A DNA stretch of 64,000 nt, from NCBI GenBank assembly GCA_024741835.1, contig JAENRP010000016.1, positions 5,987 through 69,986 of the forward strand, read 5' to 3'. The position numbers and the translations under genes are program-made. The notes beneath the pieces were generated by a model, which did no database searches, was not told the origin of the DNA, and saw only the letters and a program-made list of their open reading frames with translations. Below, one piece after another: positions 37,452 through 48,900 of this stretch. Position 1 is the stretch's first letter, and every line of letters starts with the position of its first letter. Origin of the DNA: Diplocarpon mali (Eukaryota > Ascomycota > Leotiomycetes > Helotiales > Drepanopezizaceae).

Positions 37452-40150
37452 CGTAATAATGGAAGGTAGAGAGAGCAGCAGCGTGGAGGCGGTGGCAGTT
37501 GAGTTTGTTGCGAGGTTGATCAAAGGAATATACAAAAGACTGAACGTTTTTTCTCTTCGATTGGTCAGATATGGGTTGGATGTTTGAAGAAAGATGGTCA
37601 ATAGTATCCTTTGTCTGTCGACTAAGTTAGGGAAACTTTTTGAAATACACATATATTTTAAGCTCCTAAATAGTAACAAGTATCAGTATTTGGTAATAGT
37701 TATATAGATTTCAATAGTCCTATTGGGATAAGAGTTCATAGTATTATATCTAGTTGAAATCTAACTAGAGAAGCATAAGAGACCATTAAGTATCTCCCTG
37801 AAGCGTTAGTCTTCTGAGAATCTCAGAGTTACAGTACTCACTACAAAAGAATATCCAAATCAGAAAATTAAAGAAATAAAACGAGAAGGATCACGGTCAA
37901 CTTAAAGAGATATGGAAAAGTGTGATTTATATCATTATGAGACTGTTTTATCCATAGCTACCTGAGCTTGTCCTATCACTATCTCATTAAGCACAGCGAT
38001 ACAAACCAGAGGAGAAAGAAACAAAAAATCAGCTCAGAAATTGTAAATAGAATATCTTGATCAAGACAGCACAATCATCCCCACGCCACTTTCAGATAAT
38101 ATCATATACAAGGTAAGCAAGGTATAGAGTTTCCACCCCACTCTCTCATGAATCATTTAAAAATACAAGATCAGAAGTTTGCTTTGCATATAGAAATATA
38201 GCTTTGAGACCAAGTAAAACTCTCTGGTACAACTACGGCTACTGTCGGGATACTAGTCACATATAAGTCATGTGACCATATGCATGGCATGGCTTGGCAC
38301 TGGCTATTGTACTTACTTCTTGCTCTCTAAGAATAACTTAGAGAAGCAAGCTTTACAACCACGAATATAATCAACGTATTCGAGAAGCTTCACCTGTGTA
38401 CACAATCACCTAATGTGATACCAATAGCTACGGCTCCCGACTCATGTCCAAACCAACACATCAGTATCCTAGAGCCGAGACAGTAGCATCGCCAACCTCC
38501 GTGGTGCCCTCATAGCCTCCGAAAATGTATCATAGCTATAAGATTGGGTCGCAGTAGTAGCTGTATGTAGCGGCAACTCGGTATGAATCAGGGGGGCAGG
38601 CCCATCGCAGGAACTCGGTTACTGATAAGGCAGCAAAGTCTCTACGACGGAGCGGGGAAGAAATCTTCCTGTATTTCTGCAATACAGACAGTCAATGGGA
38701 CGAGCGCTGCATTATCATAGAAATATAATTACTGTCTCCTTGCGCCTATGTTGGAAAAATGGAAGTCTTTTAACCTGAAGTACATGCCGGGTATCAACAA
38801 TGGCCTTTCGTTGGGAGTAGGAGCTTACCGATGTATTACCCCCGAACGGAGTCAATATTTGGACTTCGACACTAATCAAATTCTACATTTTCAGTCGCAA
38901 TGGAGTCTTAGCACCAGAGATTGTCTACGAGCAGATTCTTCACAGAACACCGTATGCGTCACAATGAGGGATCATTCGCCAAGCTCTCAAAACATGGCAA
39001 TCCCCAAGTCGTGGACTCTCCAAAGAATATATGCCAAAATCTGTGAGACCACCCGGGCCTCATCGCAAATCTAGAAGCTTTAAAGTTCAAAAACTGGGGC
39101 TCATACGATGTCCAAACCAGCCAATGAGCTACTTGGCTCCTTGTGTTTCTATATGTACTAATGGATCAGGGAGTTACGGCTTCAGGTCCTGGTTTTCAGA
39201 CCTTGCGATCTTTAGGTCGCTGTCTTTGGGTCGCTGGCATTCCTGTCTGTATCTATAGGCTCTTGGAGGTTCTGATTAGGTGTAACAAACCCGCAACTGG
39301 AGCATGCCCTCCTAGCTCTTTTATCTAACGCAACCATCTCAACCGGCCGAAATAGGCGTAGTAGCTATATGCGCACTGGGCCCTCGAAACTGTTCTTTGA
39401 GGCTTTGTATCTCTCTGTAGGTATATATGAGCCCTTAGCTAGACACGTCCTCATACTCCCTAGGAGATTTTAGGATGGTACGCCTACGGCATACCACCGT
39501 CGGACGAAAATAACTATCATCATCATCACAACCAGCCAAAAAGAGCCAGCTTTCATGGTTGGAAAAAGCCAATAATAAATTACCGCAGTGAGATCTCCGG
39601 TGAATGAATTCAAAGCTGCATTGTAAAAGATTGAGACAAAGTCAGAATAGATGAACGATCTGATCCATAAGGGAAAAAGACGCCGTTAGGGATTCATAAT
39701 CGTTAATCTGGTGCCCCTCTCAACGGATGGTTCATGATACCCTAGTTATTTATGCAGTCAGATTTCTATCCTCCATGTTCAATTACTTGCGTCTCTGCTG
39801 GTAGGCAGGAGCGTCGGTCATGGCACTTCAAGTCATTTCATGGGAAGGCAGACACGGGCTTTCTCAACAAGCTAAATATTATGACAAATATGCTGAAGCA
39901 TCGCCTTAGTGAAGTTCAAAGGCTAGCTGGCACTGCTTTAGGGGGCAAGGTCGCTAGTAGTTAATTGTCTATGGTATCCTAACTCGAAAAGACTATGAGT
40001 CGTGGGTGTCTGTCTCTAGGATATCAAGTCCAACTACCTTTTCCGTCCAGGCCTGAATTTCTGCAATGGCAAAGCAAGCGATTGAACCCATAACAAAACC
40101 CATGGGGATGGTTGTGTACCCTGAGATTCTGTGTCGAGTCCCTTCACCCT

Positions 40151-41714
40151 TTATGAAGAGATTAAACTTCTCTGGGCTAGGCAAACGTATATGTCCAAGG
40201 CTATGTAGGTGCCTTCCTTCTGCTCCTGCACCATCCCATTGATCACGAGATCTGATTGAGCTTTAGAATCACCGCAAGTAAACGGTTCTGAACAATTTTG
40301 CATGAAAGTTGATTAAGCCAGAGCATCGTAACATACCTATCTTGGCCCTGTCCCAGTCCCTACATGCGCTCTCTGGCGATTCGATCAAGAAGAGCAACAG
40401 TCGGTGCCAGGCAAGTATCGTCAACGAGTCTATATTACTTCTTACCCTGCTCAGGCGTAAACCATTTGCACCGTCGGATTCGTTCACGTGCTGTGTTATG
40501 TTGTAAATCTCCTCTCGCACCGTTCCTACTTTTTGAGAAGACTCGGCTAACCGCTTCAATCTTTTGCCACCAAGAAGCTGACCAAGTGCGTTGCAACTCT
40601 CCAGAAGTTCGATTCCTTTTAGCATCTCTAAGTGATGTTCCTTGCTTGCATTCGGCTGTGAGACGAAGACGCGGCTCTTATTCGTCTCCCATGACATATC
40701 AACATCGATCCATCTAATGGCACATTATCAGCCGATGAAAATGAGAAGAGATGTTATCAGTGAGCATGGCAGTATCTGGGGCGTCGACTTACTGTAACCA
40801 GCCATCAGGTTTCACGAAATCCATGACATTTTCAAACGCATCGCGCCACTGACTTTCAGCGAGTGCTAGGGCCATAAATTCTACGAAAACTGCATCGTGA
40901 AGTTGCGGATCGAGGTTCCGGTTGAGGAAATTGTGACTTTGGAGTGATACATTTCTAGGAAGAATTCCGGTGTGGCGTGCAAGTCCAATGTATCTCTCCT
41001 GGAAGGTCGAGCCACTGTAGCCGTCAATTGTGTAATTTGGATGTTCACCAGCGATACCATAGACTTCAAAGATTAGCTTCAAGTCGATCGTGCCTGTCAA
41101 GAGGCAGTTGCTCCAGAGAAAATAGATGAGCCAAGAGACAACGCGACATGTACGCACCGCAATCGAGAGCCGACATGTACATCTAGTACAGTAATTAGTC
41201 ATGCCCTGGATTCGATACAATCATACGTACAACTGCTACATTAGCTCGGGGAGGAAGCAGATTCTGTATGTTTGGGTGGATTTGAAAGCCGAGGACCTTG
41301 ATGATGTTCGCATGCTGCGATGACATACTGCTTTGATGTTAGCTCATAATGCTGCTAGGACAAGAATACTGTATCTGTACCGCTTAATCGTGTCTATATC
41401 CAGCGGATAACCAGTTTCATATGGTCTCTCGTATCTCGAGATGTGCTGGTGCATTATTAATTTAGTAATTTCTTCCGGTGGTGGCGGCACAACGTCGTTC
41501 GTCTGACGGCCATCGACCTGCGTTGGGACTGACGCAGGGGCTGCGGCTGGCACATGGGGCCGAGAATCTGGGACTCAAGTTAGAATGGGTATCGAAGCAG
41601 ATTCACGCGCGAGTCAAGACGTGAATGGGCTTTGGCGAGATACTGCTGGCTGCCAGATGATCCGCGATCGTATCTCTGGCCTTGTTGACCTTTAGTCTCA
41701 TAGTCTGCCGCCAT
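40151..41714 (-). CDS. SAM-dependent methyltransferase-like protein, possibly degenerate
   Basis: A seven-exon model gives about 393 aa. Exons are 41714-about 41621 (donor uncertain), 41567-41381, 41327-41231, 41182-41158, 41093-40793, 40713-40337 and 40251-40151. It follows the fungal LaeA/UMTA-like methyltransferase pattern: a QHANIIKVLGFQIHPNI opening, NVSLQSHNF, HDAVFVEFMALALAESQW, and VKPDGWLQ joined by splicing to WIDVDMSWE. It ends in CLAQR where relatives have a terminal VxGRK-like strand. The glycine-rich SAM motif (DxGxGxG) expected after PPRANVAV is not visible. That place is held by a 25-bp micro-exon and two introns, so either my splicing is wrong or the gene is damaged. No neighbouring biosynthetic genes are seen. 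The substrate is unknown. Confidence 0.55.
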
Positions 41715-42483
41715 GTATTTTTGTTCGAACTCATGATAGGATATCGGCAATACTATTGTTCTGCACTGCAAATGTATCTTAACGTCGATGGGATATGAAT
41801 GAGTGGTAGTCATGTTAACGTTGGGCGAAAATTGAAGAGAGGTTGCGTAGAAGGGTATGGCCATACCAAGGGTGCTCTTTCTCTCGTGGACAGAGATACA
41901 GAGGAAGGATCGGGCAGACTCAAGCAAGTTCCAGCCATGGCTTGCGGAAGATGATCTCATTTCTCAGAAATTCGGGCTACTGTGGTATATCAAACTAAGA
42001 GCAATCTGTCTGTTTGAAAATGAGCGCTTTCAAAATTGGATGGAAAACCAAAAGCATAGAAGAGAAGTGGCCCGAGTATGGGCATGGAAGTGACTTCAGC
42101 AGAAGAATATTGGCACCGCAATATTGAGCCTTTGTCGAGGCCAAAGTGCATTAGAGATTTCCCACTGACATAAATAGCTTTTTGTTGCTTCAGGCCGACG
42201 CCATTACTCAATGGAGATGATGTTACTCGCTATTTACTGCTGTGATGCATCTAAGATGTCAACAGGAAGCATCATTATCTGGCATGAATTGCTGCTAACA
42301 TGTCAGACTTTGGCGTTCAACTTCTGCCGCTCTTCATACCTGGCAGTTTCTTTAAATGTCTCCTGATAGCCCCAGTATGCTACCTATACACACGGCATAG
42401 TGTTTTCCATCCTCCCCGATAGTTCGACGAAAGCTCAGCTCCTTCTTCAAGCTGGTATTGAGTCCCGTGAATCCCGTGAACCC
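41715..42483. other. Intergenic region
   Basis: This is the upstream side of the methyltransferase-like gene and the 3' flank of the Dcp1-like gene, both on the - strand. No coding signal is seen. Confidence 0.5.
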
Positions 42484-43143
42484 TCACGGCTTCCCAAAAA
42501 GTTCGGACAGGCTCAATCTCCTCCCCATAGTCTTCTGTCCCTCATGGCCCTCCGTACTCGGTATGAACCCATCCCCCAAATTCGAAATCCCATCACTTCC
42601 TCCCGCCAGGCTCCGTTCCCTGACAGCCTCCTCCCAATGCTCCTTAATCATCTGGCAGATGGCCTCCCTCGGTGGATCATCAGCCTGTATGAATAGACAT
42701 AAGACCTTCATCTCCGTCTCATGGCTCTCCGCACGCGGCTTAAAACCTAACATCAGATATCCTTGCTCAGTGATCTCCACGTTCTGTATTTCCCCCGACT
42801 CGACGATAAGGTTCTCTAGCCCCTTTCGGTTCAGCAGGACGATACAGTGCCGGCTACCACCTGTGACTGGCGATGGCGTGAGTTGACAGATAAACAACGT
42901 GCCTTCAACGTTGGCTTGCTTCTCCCACGAGCCTGTAGGCTGCATAGTGTAGAGTTGTGCGGAGGGCGCATAGCTGATTATGGCCTCAAGAGCAGGTACA
43001 TAACGGCGGATGACAGAGAAGTTGATTTGTGCTGGACTACGCGCGGGAACTGGTGCAGTATAGATGCCTTCGATATCGCAGTCTGATGCTTGGATAGAAT
43101 TCTGATTGTGGCGCCTTGATTTGCGTGGGGTCTTGGGAGGCAT
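42484..43143 (-). CDS. mRNA decapping complex subunit Dcp1-like
   Basis: A single exon encodes 219 aa. The N-terminus is a basic leader (MPPKTPRKSRRHNQN). The EVH1-like Dcp1 fold begins at INFSVIRRYVPALEAIISYA and runs through AQLYTM, WEKQANVEGTLFICQLTPSP, CIVLLNRKGLENL and VEITEQGYLML. The WEKxxVEGTLF block is diagnostic of Dcp1, which activates Dcp2 to remove the 5' cap in cytoplasmic decay. The end, MGRRLSLSELFGKP, resembles the MGRxISLxELFG motif I recall from ascomycete Dcp1 proteins. The EGTLF block is intact, but the stretch of the fold after VEITEQGYLML differs from the usual pattern, so this could be a diverged paralogue rather than the main Dcp1. Confidence 0.85.
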   Translation of the reverse strand: MPPKTPRKSRRHNQNSIQASDCDIEGIYTAPVPARSPAQINFSVIRRYVPALEAIISYAPSAQLYTMQPTGSWEKQANVEGTLFICQLTPSPVTGGSRHCIVLLNRKGLENLIVESGEIQNVEITEQGYLMLGFKPRAESHETEMKVLCLFIQADDPPREAICQMIKEHWEEAVRERSLAGGSDGISNLGDGFIPSTEGHEGQKTMGRRLSLSELFGKP

Positions 43144-44296
43144 GGTGGATGTGGTTGGAGGCTAGTGGTGGTGTCGTCGCGGCTAAAGGTTATTATTATG
43201 GCTATGAAAACAGAGATAACCTAAATTGTCTGTAGTAGCTGGAAGATTAGAATTACAGCTCAGGACAAAATAGCGTAGAAGGTGTCATGGTAACGTTACG
43301 CGGGATGTCTTGGTGAGGCTGACCAACGGCAAAGTTGCTCAGCCTTGCCATTTCGCTTCTCAAACGTACCCTTTGCCATCATCAAGACCTCTTTAAACAA
43401 CAGAAGCAGGATCAAATCGTAATCCTCTTTCTCCCTCTTCGTATGGCGACAGCTCCATCCAACTCCAACTCATCATTGAGATCAAAAATACAGCGTGAAT
43501 ACAAGCATTCCCACAGCTTTGGCCGCGTTCTAGACTATACCTACATATTATCGCATGAATTTCTGCTCTCATATGTGCCTATTGCCTTCGGACGCTCTTG
43601 TTATTTTGCCGCGCATTACCCGCTTTCTATATGCATAGCAGATTGTGAAATTTTTCACCCCATATGCTGCACTTCAGATCTAGGAGGAAGGCCAAGCCTT
43701 GTAAACATGAAACTTGTGTTTGTGCTTATGATACACATTGAGGCCTTATACTGCAATATTCCCTTTGGGGGGAGGAGAGGCGGGGTCCTCTTACCAACTT
43801 GCCAACACCTGGATTCATGTTCAAATTTGTCGGACTATGGCTCTTCTTTGTAAGCAGCCTGATATTTCTACTGCTCCAAGGACAAATTAGATCTGAACAG
43901 TGAACTAATCTACTCTTTGATATTGGTTAGCAAGATTTGCTTCTTCTCAATTGTTCTTGAGCTCCTTGCTTGATTTCCCCTTGCGGAAGAACAAGATGGC
44001 TCATGATCGGCAAGAAGGCCGACAGCGACCTAGCTGCCCAGGATCCCCCTATCACGTTAACATAAAACCCATGCCATTTGAATCGCCTAATTCTCAATGG
44101 CAGCTCTTGACCCGTACTGTGATATCTGATTGAGTAGTCACAGTACCTTCGTTGCAATGTTTCTTCTATCCTGTTACTTTGTACAACATCCCATCCTCAA
44201 CCTTACGTCATCGGGCGCCGACACGCCAAAATAAGCTCTGCAGTCCCAAGTACGTCTCGCGATTGTGGGCTCTGGATATTTTCCGCGCTCTCCGAC
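43144..44296. other. Divergent intergenic region
   Basis: This lies between the starts of the Dcp1-like gene (-) and the inositol phosphatase gene (+) and holds both promoters. A frame at 43335-43853 (+) contains a plausible protein-like start (MATAPSNSNSSLRSKIQREY at 43443) but soon turns into Cys/Ile-rich text without a domain. It could be a first exon whose partner I cannot find. Confidence 0.45.
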
Positions 44297-47200
44297 ATGG
44301 CCTCGTCACCTCGAACGTCCCTAGACAATGACAACACAGACCTCAAGCCTGTCCCAATAACCTCGAGTCCTCACTCTCTGTCCAAAGCCGTGCACGCCCG
44401 CCGCGCCGAGTACACCCGACCACAGAAGATCAGGATAAAGATTGGCACTTGGAACGTAGCTGCATGCCCAGGCACCGAGAAAGATCTCGGAGGCTGGTTT
44501 GTGGATGGCAAGGGTATTGAAGAAAAGCTGGCGGGGTTGAGCATCACTGAGGGGATCAAGACAGATGGAAGTCAAGATGATGTTGAAAGTGTCGGGGCGC
44601 AGGAGGATAGATGGACTAAGAAGGAAAGCTCGATTCCAAAGAAAGACGAAGGAACTATTGCTGGAGGAGAGGAAATAGGAATTTTTGTCCTGGGACTGCA
44701 GGAAGTGGTCGATCTGACAAGCGCAAGAGAATACATCGGTAGAGTGTATACCGATCCGGAGCCTACGGCCAAATGGAGGAAGGCTATGACAGACGGACTT
44801 CCCCCAGGATACGTACTTGTGGCAGAGCAGCAGCTCTCTGGGCTGCTACTATTTATCTTTGCATCGCCTTCGGTTGCACCAATGATCAGTTCTGTAAGCA
44901 CCATCAGCGTCGGGACGGGCATAATGGGGTATCTGGGAAACAAGGGCGGTATTGCCAGCAGGATTGTCCTTGGAGAGACAACACGAATGGTCTTCGTCAA
45001 TTCGCATCTAGCATCTGGGGCGGACCCAGCTCATTTGGACCGGAGATGTTGGGACGTTGCCCAGATATTACAGCGGACACACTTTGACCCAATCAGTTGG
45101 TCGGGAGTGTTAGACGATAAACAAGAGTGCATAGGAGACGAGGACTTTGCGTTCTGGTTTGGAGATTTGAATTTCAGGCTTGACGGAATTCCCGGTGAAG
45201 ATATTCGACGACTATTGATGCTCCATACTAAAGGTGAATACAATATCGGCCAGAAATCACGCAATACGATCGATAGGGAACTGGGCAATGTAGACGGAAC
45301 GTTTATTATACAGAGCGTTGAAAGTGACTCCGAATCAGACGACGGATCAATACCCGGAACAAAGGGCCCAGCATACAACAGCGCAGACCAAACTTTTGAG
45401 ATTACCTCCCCAGATCCAGATGATTTCGTACAGGACCCAAGCCAAGACCCATCATCTTTACAGGCTACATTAAATTCTTTACTTCCCCATGATCAACTCC
45501 AGCATGTCAGAAAGGAGAAGAAGGCTTTTCATGATGGGTGGCGAGAGGGTCCGGTTACGTTTCTCCCGACGTATAAATATGATGTTGGGAGCATGAGCAT
45601 GTTTGATTCTAGCGAGAAGAAGCGGGCACCAAGTTGGTGCGATCGAATCCTTTTCAGAACACGGAAGGATAAGCTCGAGTACGACACACAGACACAGGAA
45701 GAAGAACTGGCACGGCTAAGGGACGACGAAATGAAAGCTAGAGGCATCGACCATGCCGCAGATGACGAAGATGTTCTATTTAATTATGATCCAGAGGAAG
45801 ACGGAGTCGAGGAACCGGCGAACGATCAAAACGATGAGTATGATGAGAATGAGAACCAAGCCTCCGAGGCTGTTGTTACGAAGGAGGGGTACATGGATCG
45901 AATACATCTGGATGTCTATACTTCACACCAAAGAGTCCTCTCTTCAGACCACAAACCCCTGGATGCAGTATTCACACTAGAGTACGATGCTATTGTACCC
46001 GAGTTAAAAGCAAAGGTCTATCAGGAAGTTGCTCGAGAACTCGACCGCGCTGAGAACGAAGGTCGGCCAGGCATCACCATTGTAGTCGATCATTCTGCAG
46101 GCGACGCTCCAAAAGCTGAAGACACCTCTAAGCGATGTCAGCCCGACGAACCTACAGTGGCTACAGAAGGTGTTGATTTCGGTCATGTTGGGTATCAACA
46201 ACGAAAGGTACGAAGTGTCACCGTTGCCAACACCAGTCAAGTAGCTGCCAAATTCTCATTCGTGGACAGGCCTAGCGATTCCGGAGACGCTGACCGCATC
46301 GCCCCTTCATGGCTATCGGTGTCCTTTGTAGGTTTGGATCTAGGCGAAGGGCACGCGCCAGAGAAAGAGGTAACGCTGGAGCCTGGCGATGCTATCAATG
46401 CCACCCTGGAGCTGTTTGTCGACGATATTGCACTCGCCAAGGCCTTGAACCAAGCGGCATCCCTTTTAGACGATGTCCTTGTGCTACGAGTTACAGATGG
46501 CCGGGATCACTTCATCCCCATAAGAGCATCTTGGCTGCAATCCTGCTTGGGCCGGTCGATCGATGAACTGATCCGAGTACCCGAAGGTGGAGTTCGTGCT
46601 CTTCGCCCTCCGCGCAACGGAGGCGCACCTGTCAACCGTGGGATGGAGGTTTGTTGGAGCGCACCACGGGAAATCTTCAAGCTCACCGAAGCAGTGGAAG
46701 CACTTACCGAGCGTGTCATCGCCGATGCAAATATGCTCGAAGATGCCCAACCTCCGCACGACTGTCCCGGCTGGCCGTTCGACAGCAACTCCTGGATCAC
46801 GAAAGACAAAACTACACGAGAATCTCGGCGAGCTCCCGCCCTGAACGCCCTGGACTCAGACTTGAATCTTGTCGACTCATTCACCCCTGAAACGACCGCC
46901 CTCGAAAAGCTAGAAACCATGGCAGAGGTCCTCCTCATGTTCCTCGCCAGCCTCACAGACGGCATCATCCCCGGCCCGCTCTGGGCCCAAATCGACCAGG
47001 ACTTGACTCTCCGTAGCGCTCGACGGCTTACCGACCCCGAGGAAATCAAAACCTGGGTCCTTGACGTTCTTTCCGCATCCCCAAACCACAATATCTCGTT
47101 CGTATTCCTGACAAGCATGCTCTGCCGCGTGGCCGGCGAGCTGGCGCCCGTGCCCAAGTACAGCTGGAAAACTGCCATGGCGGGCGGCGCAAGGAATGGC

Positions 47201-47419
47201 ATAGATACCATGAAGAGGTCTCTGAGCTGGAAGGGGAAATCATCCCTTGTGCCCCTGGATCCGTTAGTCTTGAGAAGACAGGCGGTGGAGAGAGCATATG
47301 CGGATATTTTCAGAGATGCAGTTTTCCGGTGGCCAGCAGGGATGAAGGATAAGGAGAGAAAGATTAGTGAAGAGAGGCAGAGAGATATTCTGGAGGCTTT
47401 TATGAAGGGTGGGAGGTAG
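44297..47419 (+). CDS. OCRL-like inositol polyphosphate 5-phosphatase
   Basis: A single exon encodes 1040 aa. The 5-phosphatase catalytic domain spans about residues 45-575. Its motifs are IGTWNVAACPG (near 50), GTGIMGYLGNKGGIASR, FVNSHLASGADPAH, WFGDLNFRLDG (287), RAPSWCDRILF (442) and SSDHKPLDAVF (553). The GDLNFRL and SDHKPL motifs carry the Mg-binding and catalytic residues. An ASH/immunoglobulin-like domain follows at about 610-760 (VDFGHVGYQQRKVRSVTVAN). A C-terminal RhoGAP-like region at about 830-1035 (IIPGPLWAQI, FVFLTSMLCRVA) resembles that of OCRL1/INPP5B, which lacks an arginine finger. The order catalytic-ASH-RhoGAP matches OCRL, which removes the 5-phosphate from PI(4,5)P2 at endosomes and Golgi. 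An acidic insert at about 485-530 (EEDGVEEPAND) is probably a loop. Confidence 0.93.
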   Translation: MASSPRTSLDNDNTDLKPVPITSSPHSLSKAVHARRAEYTRPQKIRIKIGTWNVAACPGTEKDLGGWFVDGKGIEEKLAGLSITEGIKTDGSQDDVESVGAQEDRWTKKESSIPKKDEGTIAGGEEIGIFVLGLQEVVDLTSAREYIGRVYTDPEPTAKWRKAMTDGLPPGYVLVAEQQLSGLLLFIFASPSVAPMISSVSTISVGTGIMGYLGNKGGIASRIVLGETTRMVFVNSHLASGADPAHLDRRCWDVAQILQRTHFDPISWSGVLDDKQECIGDEDFAFWFGDLNFRLDGIPGEDIRRLLMLHTKGEYNIGQKSRNTIDRELGNVDGTFIIQSVESDSESDDGSIPGTKGPAYNSADQTFEITSPDPDDFVQDPSQDPSSLQATLNSLLPHDQLQHVRKEKKAFHDGWREGPVTFLPTYKYDVGSMSMFDSSEKKRAPSWCDRILFRTRKDKLEYDTQTQEEELARLRDDEMKARGIDHAADDEDVLFNYDPEEDGVEEPANDQNDEYDENENQASEAVVTKEGYMDRIHLDVYTSHQRVLSSDHKPLDAVFTLEYDAIVPELKAKVYQEVARELDRAENEGRPGITIVVDHSAGDAPKAEDTSKRCQPDEPTVATEGVDFGHVGYQQRKVRSVTVANTSQVAAKFSFVDRPSDSGDADRIAPSWLSVSFVGLDLGEGHAPEKEVTLEPGDAINATLELFVDDIALAKALNQAASLLDDVLVLRVTDGRDHFIPIRASWLQSCLGRSIDELIRVPEGGVRALRPPRNGGAPVNRGMEVCWSAPREIFKLTEAVEALTERVIADANMLEDAQPPHDCPGWPFDSNSWITKDKTTRESRRAPALNALDSDLNLVDSFTPETTALEKLETMAEVLLMFLASLTDGIIPGPLWAQIDQDLTLRSARRLTDPEEIKTWVLDVLSASPNHNISFVFLTSMLCRVAGELAPVPKYSWKTAMAGGARNGIDTMKRSLSWKGKSSLVPLDPLVLRRQAVERAYADIFRDAVFRWPAGMKDKERKISEERQRDILEAFMKGGR

Positions 47420-48078
47420 GCGAGAGCGGGTTTTATGACTTTGATGACGGGTGCTGTAATGTGTGAATGCGGATTGAGCAGGTGAGCGTTGGAAAGGATG
47501 GTAATCAAATCATGTCGTCTCGCCAGAGGCCTAGAGAAGCTCTCCGCAGAAAGAAAGCGCCTCCTTGGTGATCTGATCAACATGCTTGCCAGGAGCCCGA
47601 CGCTAGCGATTCCCAAAATCTGTGCTGAGCCAGAGTAGAGAGGGGTAGGAAGAGGACGAGAAGAGAGCAGGCGGATTCGTCTCGAGACGCTCTGGCATCT
47701 AGGAGGGCGCGCTAGAGATTATCGAGAGGGTTTTCCCGTGGGAGCAGGTGACGCTGCGCAAGGTCGTCTGTAGCTATCGACCCATCAGCCACAGGTTTTC
47801 CCTCTCTCTCTCCACGGCTTCGAGGCAGACTCCCGTCAAGCCGCACAAAGTCCTCCCTGAAACCTGCCGAGCGAGGCATTGCTCCTGCGACACGAGAGCG
47901 CCGCGAAGGCTCCCGATACGACGTGGCGGTCCGGACCTGTGCTGCCGACCCTGATCACGTGGCAGAGGGCCGGGCCCAGCAGGACCATCGGCACCAGCAC
48001 GTCGCAGAGACGCGTTGCGGCCGGGAGCAGGGCCTACACGGGAGCTCTCGCGGTTCTGGCTCTGGCTCTGCGTCTGGC

Positions 48079-48129
<51 letters not shown>

Positions 48130-48900
48130 CACGTCGGTCCTGCGCAGGCGCCGGAGTCGAGGTCGAGAACGCGGCTGGTCACGTGCAGACGCCAGTCCGG
48201 CGCGTCGCACCCGGCCAGGCCGAGCGGGGCCTGGCGCTGCTGGGGATCAGCGGCGACGGGCAGGCGACGGGACGGCAAGGGAGAAGCAAGCCTCCGGATG
48301 CTCTTGTGCGCGCCGCGACTGCGACGACGTCGACGAGAATCGGAGGAGGGCTGTGTCGGCGCTGCGGTAGGGTTTGTCTGGCGTGCCTCATCTGAGGTTG
48401 GGCGATGATTTCCCCCTCTTTGCTGGGTGCGCTGACGCGTGTCGAGACGACGACGGTCGGTTGCCGAGTGCTGGGAGCTGGCTGTTCTTGCTTCTCGCCA
48501 TCTGGAATCTGAAGCGCTCGGCTTCAAGAGGTACCAGGTGCCGGTAGTAGTGGCGAGGCTTTGTTTGGCAGTCAGATCTGTAGGTGTGCCCGCTTCCAGA
48601 GGTCAGAACAATTGGTACAGGAAGGGGATCTGTTTCTTCGGCCGATGATGTACCGATTCCTTTCATTTCTATCTAGTTACACATGTACAATCGCCTCTAC
48701 GTCGCCAGGATATCAAAAGATGTGAAAAGTCGGGTAGCCTCGGGAAATTCTCCCCTCGCTCCCCAAAAGATTGCGCATGCCAAAAATTTCGACGTGCTGT
48801 GTTCAAATCCAACTCCTTTCGCTCAACTTGATGCTTTGTCAAGAATGCCACACCAAAAACGCATCGCTTCCTCCCTCCCTCCCAACGTGTCACCATCACA
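47420..48900. other. Convergent GC-rich intergenic region
   Basis: This is the space between the 3' ends of the phosphatase gene (+) and the GT8 gene (-). Open frames on both strands are repeat-driven and Arg-rich, with no domain. A hexanucleotide array lies at 48054-48130. Confidence 0.55.
48054..48130. repeat. GCGTCT hexanucleotide repeat
   Basis: An array of CTGGCT and CTGCGT hexamers that becomes a near-perfect GCGTCT run of about nine copies. It lies in non-coding DNA and produces false Ser-Ala and Leu-Arg repeat frames. Confidence 0.9.

Larger units (their letters stand above)
32993..40150. other. AT-rich gene desert
   Basis: The first 400 bp are the promoter side of the BMT5-like gene. 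Beyond that, more than 6 kb is AT-rich with stops in all frames and no domain that I can identify. Structures seen are a decayed dispersed repeat at 33550-33705, AAGCTTTGTA duplications at 34034-34056, and a short CTTGCTTTG repeat at 34607-34637. One 78-codon frame at 37215-37451 is listed separately. I searched by eye for tRNA B-boxes and found none with a matching A-box. Confidence 0.55.

Noticed and set aside
48751..48830. tRNA B-box-like GTTCAAATCC
   Set aside because: No A-box at the right distance and no cloverleaf pairing could be drawn.
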